Assembly: GCA_934155185.1 (NCBI GenBank)
Contig: CAKPGT010000031.1
Coordinates: 1-7,869, forward strand
DNA length: 7,869 bases
From: an uncultured Bacilli bacterium
GTDB lineage: Bacteria; Bacillota_I; Bacilli_A; RF39; UBA660
Direction: 5' to 3'
Shown: piece by piece, positions 4,982 to 7,869 of the stretch
Layout: every line of letters begins with the position of its first letter
Position numbering within the stretch: the first letter of the stretch is position 1
Program-made: the position numbers and the translations under genes
Notes under the pieces: generated by a model
What the model saw: only the letters and a program-made list of their open reading frames with translations
Databases searched by the model: none
What the model was told of the DNA's origin: nothing

Positions 4982-6859
4982 GTGAAAGATAAAGGTAACG
5001 AAGAAATAGAAACTCTTAGCTTTGAAGATGAGAACACCTCCTTAGATGAGCCAACCGAGATGCTTGATTTTTCAGCAGATTTAAAGGTATCAGATGAAAT
5101 AGACGAAATGCTAGATTTTTTTGATACAAATAATAAAGATAGTGAATCTGTAAGTCAGCCAGAAGTAATAAATGAGGTTGAGAAACCAGTAAATACTAAA
5201 ATAGAACTTAATTACGAAAAAGAAAAATTAAATGAGTATGTTCCAACTATTAAGGATTTTAATATAAAAAGTGCCAAGACAAGAAAGATAGTTCATAAAG
5301 CTATGTTATATGTTGTTATTGTTATGCTTTTAGGTTTTGAATTTTTTGTAAATAAAACTGGTGATATATTAAATGATTTAAGAGTATATGCAAGTGATAA
5401 TCAACCTATTAGGATTATTCAAAACGAAAAATATGGTTATATAGATTATACAGGAAGAAAAATTGTTAATCCTAAATATACTTATGGTGAAGAATTTATA
5501 AAGGGATATGCAATAGTTAAGAATTCATCTAATCTTCCATTAATAATAAACAAAGGCGGAAAAGAAGAGATACCAACTGGTACGTATTTTTCAATATATA
5601 GAGCGGGGACGGATATTATTGTATCAAAGGTAACCAAAAAGGGATTAAAGTATGGAATTTTAGATGAAAACTTGAGAAAAAAGACAGAATTTTTATATGA
5701 TACTATATCGTATGATGGAAATTTATTTACTTATGTACGTGAAAACACGGTAGGTCTTATAAGCAAAGACGGTAAAGATATATTTAAATATAAACTAACA
5801 GATAATGATAATAAAAAACTAAGTATTAGTGTTTCTAATGTAACAGATGATGGATTTAAAAGATATGGTGTTGTAACCGTTAATTCATCATCGCAAATAG
5901 TTAACTTGGATAGTGGTAAAATAGTTTTGCCACCAACATTAAATGAAATAATACCTGAGGAGAATAATGTTTTTTATGAAAAACTTCCAAATAGTGGAAA
6001 AAAGTATTTCTATGTTCAAGATGATAAAGTGTTATTAGAATCTGATGATTATGTTAAATTATCAATTTCTTCTTCAAAATCAGGTGTTCTTAGGGCACTA
6101 GATACTAGTTACAATTATACATTTATTAGTACAAAAACTTTAGAACAGCTAAAAAAAGGATTAAAAGAAGAAGAAACGTATGATGGTGATGATGCGTTTA
6201 TGTATGTTTCATATGATTATAAAAAGAATACAAATCAAATTAACATAGTAAAAAACGGAGAAGTAACAAACTCTATATCAGGAGAATTTACAGTAGATAG
6301 AGGTTTTAAAAACGGAATTGCAATTGTTAAATATAATGATGGTATGTATGGATATATTAATAGTGACGGTAATTTTATTAATAGTGAACATTATATAGAA
6401 GCAGGCGAGTTTGACTCATATGGGGATGCAGTCGCTAAAAAAGAATCAGGATATGGAGTTATTAATTCTGATGGTAAGGTAATAATAGATTTTTCTAACT
6501 TAGAAATTAAAATGGCACCAGGAAGGGTTAAAAAAAATAACTTAGAAGAAAGTAAAAATATATTTTATGCAGTGAAAAAAGATAATAGGTATGGCTTATA
6601 TAGTGCTAAGGGTAAAAAAATAAATAAAGAGTATTATGATGAGGTTAGTTTTGATGAAAATTATGGACTAGTAAAAATATCAACTGACATAAAAGATGCC
6701 TTAATAGTTTCTAGTTCACTAGAAGAAATTAGTCTTACTTCATCTAAAATGGAATATAAAGCTTACCCTAATTATGTGATAGTTAAAAATAACTATTATA
6801 ATTATGATGGTAAATTAATATATGTTGATAACAGTAAAGGAGAATCTAATAATGAATGA
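4982..6859 (+). CDS. Single-pass membrane protein with acidic cytoplasmic tail and outside WG-like repeats
   Basis: This 625-aa protein starts at GTG (4982), placed 6 bases after the strong AAAGGAGG (4968-4975). Residues 1-80 are strongly acidic and low in complexity, with EMLDF at 26-30 and again at 42-46. A basic patch (KSAKTRKIVHK, 97-107) precedes one membrane segment (about 108-123), which by the positive-inside rule puts the N-terminus in the cytoplasm and the rest outside. The outer part holds divergent WG-like units: KYGYIDYTGRKIV (150-162), LKYGILDEN (222-230), VGLISKDGK (257-265), MYGYINSDGN (455-464), GYGVINSDGKVI (490-501) and RYGLYSAKGKKI (536-547). No LPXTG-like sorting motif or C-terminal hydrophobic segment is present. 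The stop overlaps the next gene by 8 bases, so it is co-translated with the 53-aa protein and the sortase. Function is unknown; a wall- or ligand-contacting surface scaffold is one possibility. Confidence 0.87.
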   Translation: MKDKGNEEIETLSFEDENTSLDEPTEMLDFSADLKVSDEIDEMLDFFDTNNKDSESVSQPEVINEVEKPVNTKIELNYEKEKLNEYVPTIKDFNIKSAKTRKIVHKAMLYVVIVMLLGFEFFVNKTGDILNDLRVYASDNQPIRIIQNEKYGYIDYTGRKIVNPKYTYGEEFIKGYAIVKNSSNLPLIINKGGKEEIPTGTYFSIYRAGTDIIVSKVTKKGLKYGILDENLRKKTEFLYDTISYDGNLFTYVRENTVGLISKDGKDIFKYKLTDNDNKKLSISVSNVTDDGFKRYGVVTVNSSSQIVNLDSGKIVLPPTLNEIIPEENNVFYEKLPNSGKKYFYVQDDKVLLESDDYVKLSISSSKSGVLRALDTSYNYTFISTKTLEQLKKGLKEEETYDGDDAFMYVSYDYKKNTNQINIVKNGEVTNSISGEFTVDRGFKNGIAIVKYNDGMYGYINSDGNFINSEHYIEAGEFDSYGDAVAKKESGYGVINSDGKVIIDFSNLEIKMAPGRVKKNNLEESKNIFYAVKKDNRYGLYSAKGKKINKEYYDEVSFDENYGLVKISTDIKDALIVSSSLEEISLTSSKMEYKAYPNYVIVKNNYYNYDGKLIYVDNSKGESNNE

Positions 6860-7013
6860 TATGGATTTTGTTGATATCTCAGAGGGTGAGAGTGTAAAAA
6901 AGAAGGATAAATTTATGATATGTATATATATTTCCTTAATAGTGCTTGTTGTTTTATCATCCATTATATACTTTTTTGGTTATGACGTTTTAAAACCATA
7001 TATTAAGGTGTAG
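6852..7013 (+). CDS. Small single-span membrane protein (53 aa)
   Basis: The ATG at 6852 overlaps the end of the preceding gene by 8 bases, and AAAGGAG (6836-6842) lies 9 bases upstream. An in-frame TTG at 6822 lacks such a site and would only lengthen the overlap. The 53 residues comprise an acidic N-terminus (MNDMDFVDISEGES), a basic stop (KKKDK, 16-20), a hydrophobic helix (about 21-42) and a short tail ending PYIKV. Topology is probably N-in. The gene ends 9 bases before the sortase start. I do not recognise a family. Its position between two membrane proteins suggests a small partner or stabiliser of one of them, which is inference. Confidence 0.72.
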   Translation: MNDMDFVDISEGESVKKKDKFMICIYISLIVLVVLSSIIYFFGYDVLKPYIKV

Positions 7014-7022
7014 GTGACCATT

Positions 7023-7643
7023 ATGAAAAATAAAAAAGTTATGGAAAAAATATTTGATGTTGTTATAGTCCTAATAGTTGTAGCACTATACATTTTTGCT
7101 GGTTTATTTATATACAGTAATTTTAGGGAAAGAAAGAGAAATGAAGTATCTAATAAGATTATCGATAAAGTAGATGAACAAATAAAGGAAAATACATCAA
7201 ATGATAATACTGCGACTGAAGCCGAGGCTAAGGTATCATATGCAGGATATAATTATACCGCGATAGGAAAAATAAGAATAAGAAAAATAGGCATATATCA
7301 ACCTATATTAAAGGAAAATACTAAGGATTCATATAATGCGTCAGTTGTTAAAATGTCAGGACCAGATTTAAACACAAAGGGTAATGTAGCAATTGGCGGG
7401 CATAATTTTATGAGAGGAAATTTCTTTATAAAAATAAATAGACTGGTTAAAGATGATGTTGTTGAAATAACTGACTTATTAGGAAAAACAGTTAAATATT
7501 ATGTATATGAATATGGTATAGTAAGCGCAGATGAGGCAGGATATTTAAAACAACCTGATAATAAAGATGATATGATGATTACACTTGTAACTTGCACAAA
7601 AGGTGGTAAAGAAAGATATATTGTTAAGGCTAAGGCTAGATAA
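7023..7643 (+). CDS. Sortase (cysteine transpeptidase), membrane-anchored
   Basis: Sortases cut a C-terminal sorting signal on secreted proteins and join them to the cell wall or to pilin subunits. The ATG at 7023 is preferred over the GTG at 7014 because AGGTGA (7012-7017) lies 5 bases upstream and overlaps the GTG. The 206 aa contain an N-terminal membrane anchor (about 11-31), a charged linker (35-70) and the sortase barrel. The catalytic residues are visible: His127 in AIGGHNF, Cys191 in TLVTCT and Arg198 in GGKERYIVKA. The short loop between Cys and Arg and the lack of a lid or C-terminal membrane segment argue against a pilus-type class C enzyme; I cannot fix the subclass. It is the last gene of the WG membrane protein operon. 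No protein in the window has an evident sorting signal. Confidence 0.93.
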   Translation: MKNKKVMEKIFDVVIVLIVVALYIFAGLFIYSNFRERKRNEVSNKIIDKVDEQIKENTSNDNTATEAEAKVSYAGYNYTAIGKIRIRKIGIYQPILKENTKDSYNASVVKMSGPDLNTKGNVAIGGHNFMRGNFFIKINRLVKDDVVEITDLLGKTVKYYVYEYGIVSADEAGYLKQPDNKDDMMITLVTCTKGGKERYIVKAKAR

Positions 7644-7662
7644 TATTTGATATTGATATTTT

Positions 7663-7693
7663 AGAATAGGAGTTTAAATTTCTATTCTTTTTT
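7663..7693 (+). terminator. Intrinsic terminator after the sortase
   Basis: AGAATAGGAG (7663-7672) pairs with TTTCTATTCT (7679-7688) around a TTTAAA loop. The inner pairs include two G-T, and a run of six Ts ends at 7693. This closes the three-gene operon. Confidence 0.8.
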
Positions 7694-7733
7694 AGTGTTA
7701 ACCTATAATTCTACAAAATATGATGATTTAAGG

Positions 7734-7742
7734 TGCTATTAT
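7734..7742 (+). promoter_or_regulatory. Possible extended -10 promoter of the last gene
   Basis: TGCTATTAT (7734-7742) matches an extended -10 (TGN followed by TATTAT). No good -35 lies 16-18 bases upstream. TTAACC at 7698 with TATGAT at 7719 is a weaker alternative with a 15-bp spacer. Confidence 0.4.
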
Positions 7743-7779
7743 AGAGGCATTTTCATAAAGGAAAGGAGACAGAAAAATT

Positions 7780-7869
7780 ATGGAAATAAACTTAAAAGAA
7801 GGAGAAGTAGTACCTGTAACATCAGATAGGATGTTTAAAGCTATATTAATGGATAGTAAAGAATACTTA
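7780..7869 (+). CDS. Start of a gene, possibly PD-(D/E)XK nuclease-family transposase (Rpn-like); truncated by the window end
   Basis: AAAGGAG (7762-7768) precedes the ATG at 7780 by 11 bases, and the frame stays open for 30 codons to the window edge. The start reads MEINLKEGEVVPV, then TSDRMFKAILMDSKEYL. The (T/S)DxxFKxxxxD(S/E)KEYL pattern resembles the N-terminus of PD-(D/E)XK nuclease-family transposases of the recombination-promoting Rpn type. Those typically begin with a short stretch leading into PTSDxxFKxxFG, where the catalytic core lies further downstream and cannot be seen here. The reading frame is well supported; the family call is tentative. Confidence 0.55.
   Translation, partial: MEINLKEGEVVPVTSDRMFKAILMDSKEYL

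Noticed and set aside
6857..6859. TGA read as Trp (mycoplasma code)
   Set aside because: TGG is used for Trp throughout, and the TGA coincides with an overlapping gene start with its own ribosome binding site. A normal stop explains it.
4982..7013. WG membrane protein or 53-aa protein as the sortase substrate
   Set aside because: Neither has an LPXTG-like pentapeptide followed by a hydrophobic segment and basic tail. Their only membrane spans are N-terminal or central, with no signal-peptide cleavage pattern.

Overview
The window is AT-rich DNA with Gram-positive signals: strong AGGAGG-type ribosome binding sites, TTGACA/TATAAT-like promoters, short hairpin-plus-T terminators and a sortase. 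TGG codons encode Trp, and TGA closes the gene ending at 6859, so the code looks standard and not the mycoplasma one. This fits a low-GC Bacillota lineage, possibly one of the small-genome gut Bacilli. That placement is inference from style and gene content. All genes read on the + strand.

Layout. (1) 1-131: a run of predicted hairpins ending in a terminator-like palindrome. One short frame resembles the tail of an IS200/IS605-type TnpB, so this may be the right end or guide-RNA region of such an element. (2) 140-2443: two tandem paralogous genes for soluble WG-repeat proteins, each with its own promoter. The first is intact (460 aa). The second is interrupted after 14 codons by a one-base shift at an A8 tract directly followed by TAA. 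The two share a 54-base identical stretch and the same C-terminal domain. (3) 2462-4895: a housekeeping operon, trmB (tRNA m7G46 methyltransferase), an unrecognised 142-aa gene, and obg (ribosome-assembly GTPase), tightly spaced and closed by a hairpin terminator. (4) 4926-7693: a second operon with three overlapping or nearly abutting membrane-protein genes. They encode a 625-aa single-pass protein with an acidic cytoplasmic tail and an outside WG-like repeat domain, a 53-aa single-span protein, and a sortase. A clear terminator follows. (5) 7734-7869: the start of a further gene whose first 30 residues resemble the PD-(D/E)XK nuclease/transposase (Rpn-like) family.

How the parts relate. trmB and obg are core translation functions. 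The WG-repeat genes lie on both sides of them in two forms: cytoplasmic with a charged helical tail, and membrane-anchored and co-transcribed with a sortase. The most distinctive points are the A8/TAA switch in the second WG gene, the repeat exchange between the two WG genes, and the WG protein / small membrane protein / sortase operon. No protein here carries an LPXTG-type sorting signal, so the sortase substrate lies elsewhere or is atypical. No gene-free stretch exceeds 300 bases.
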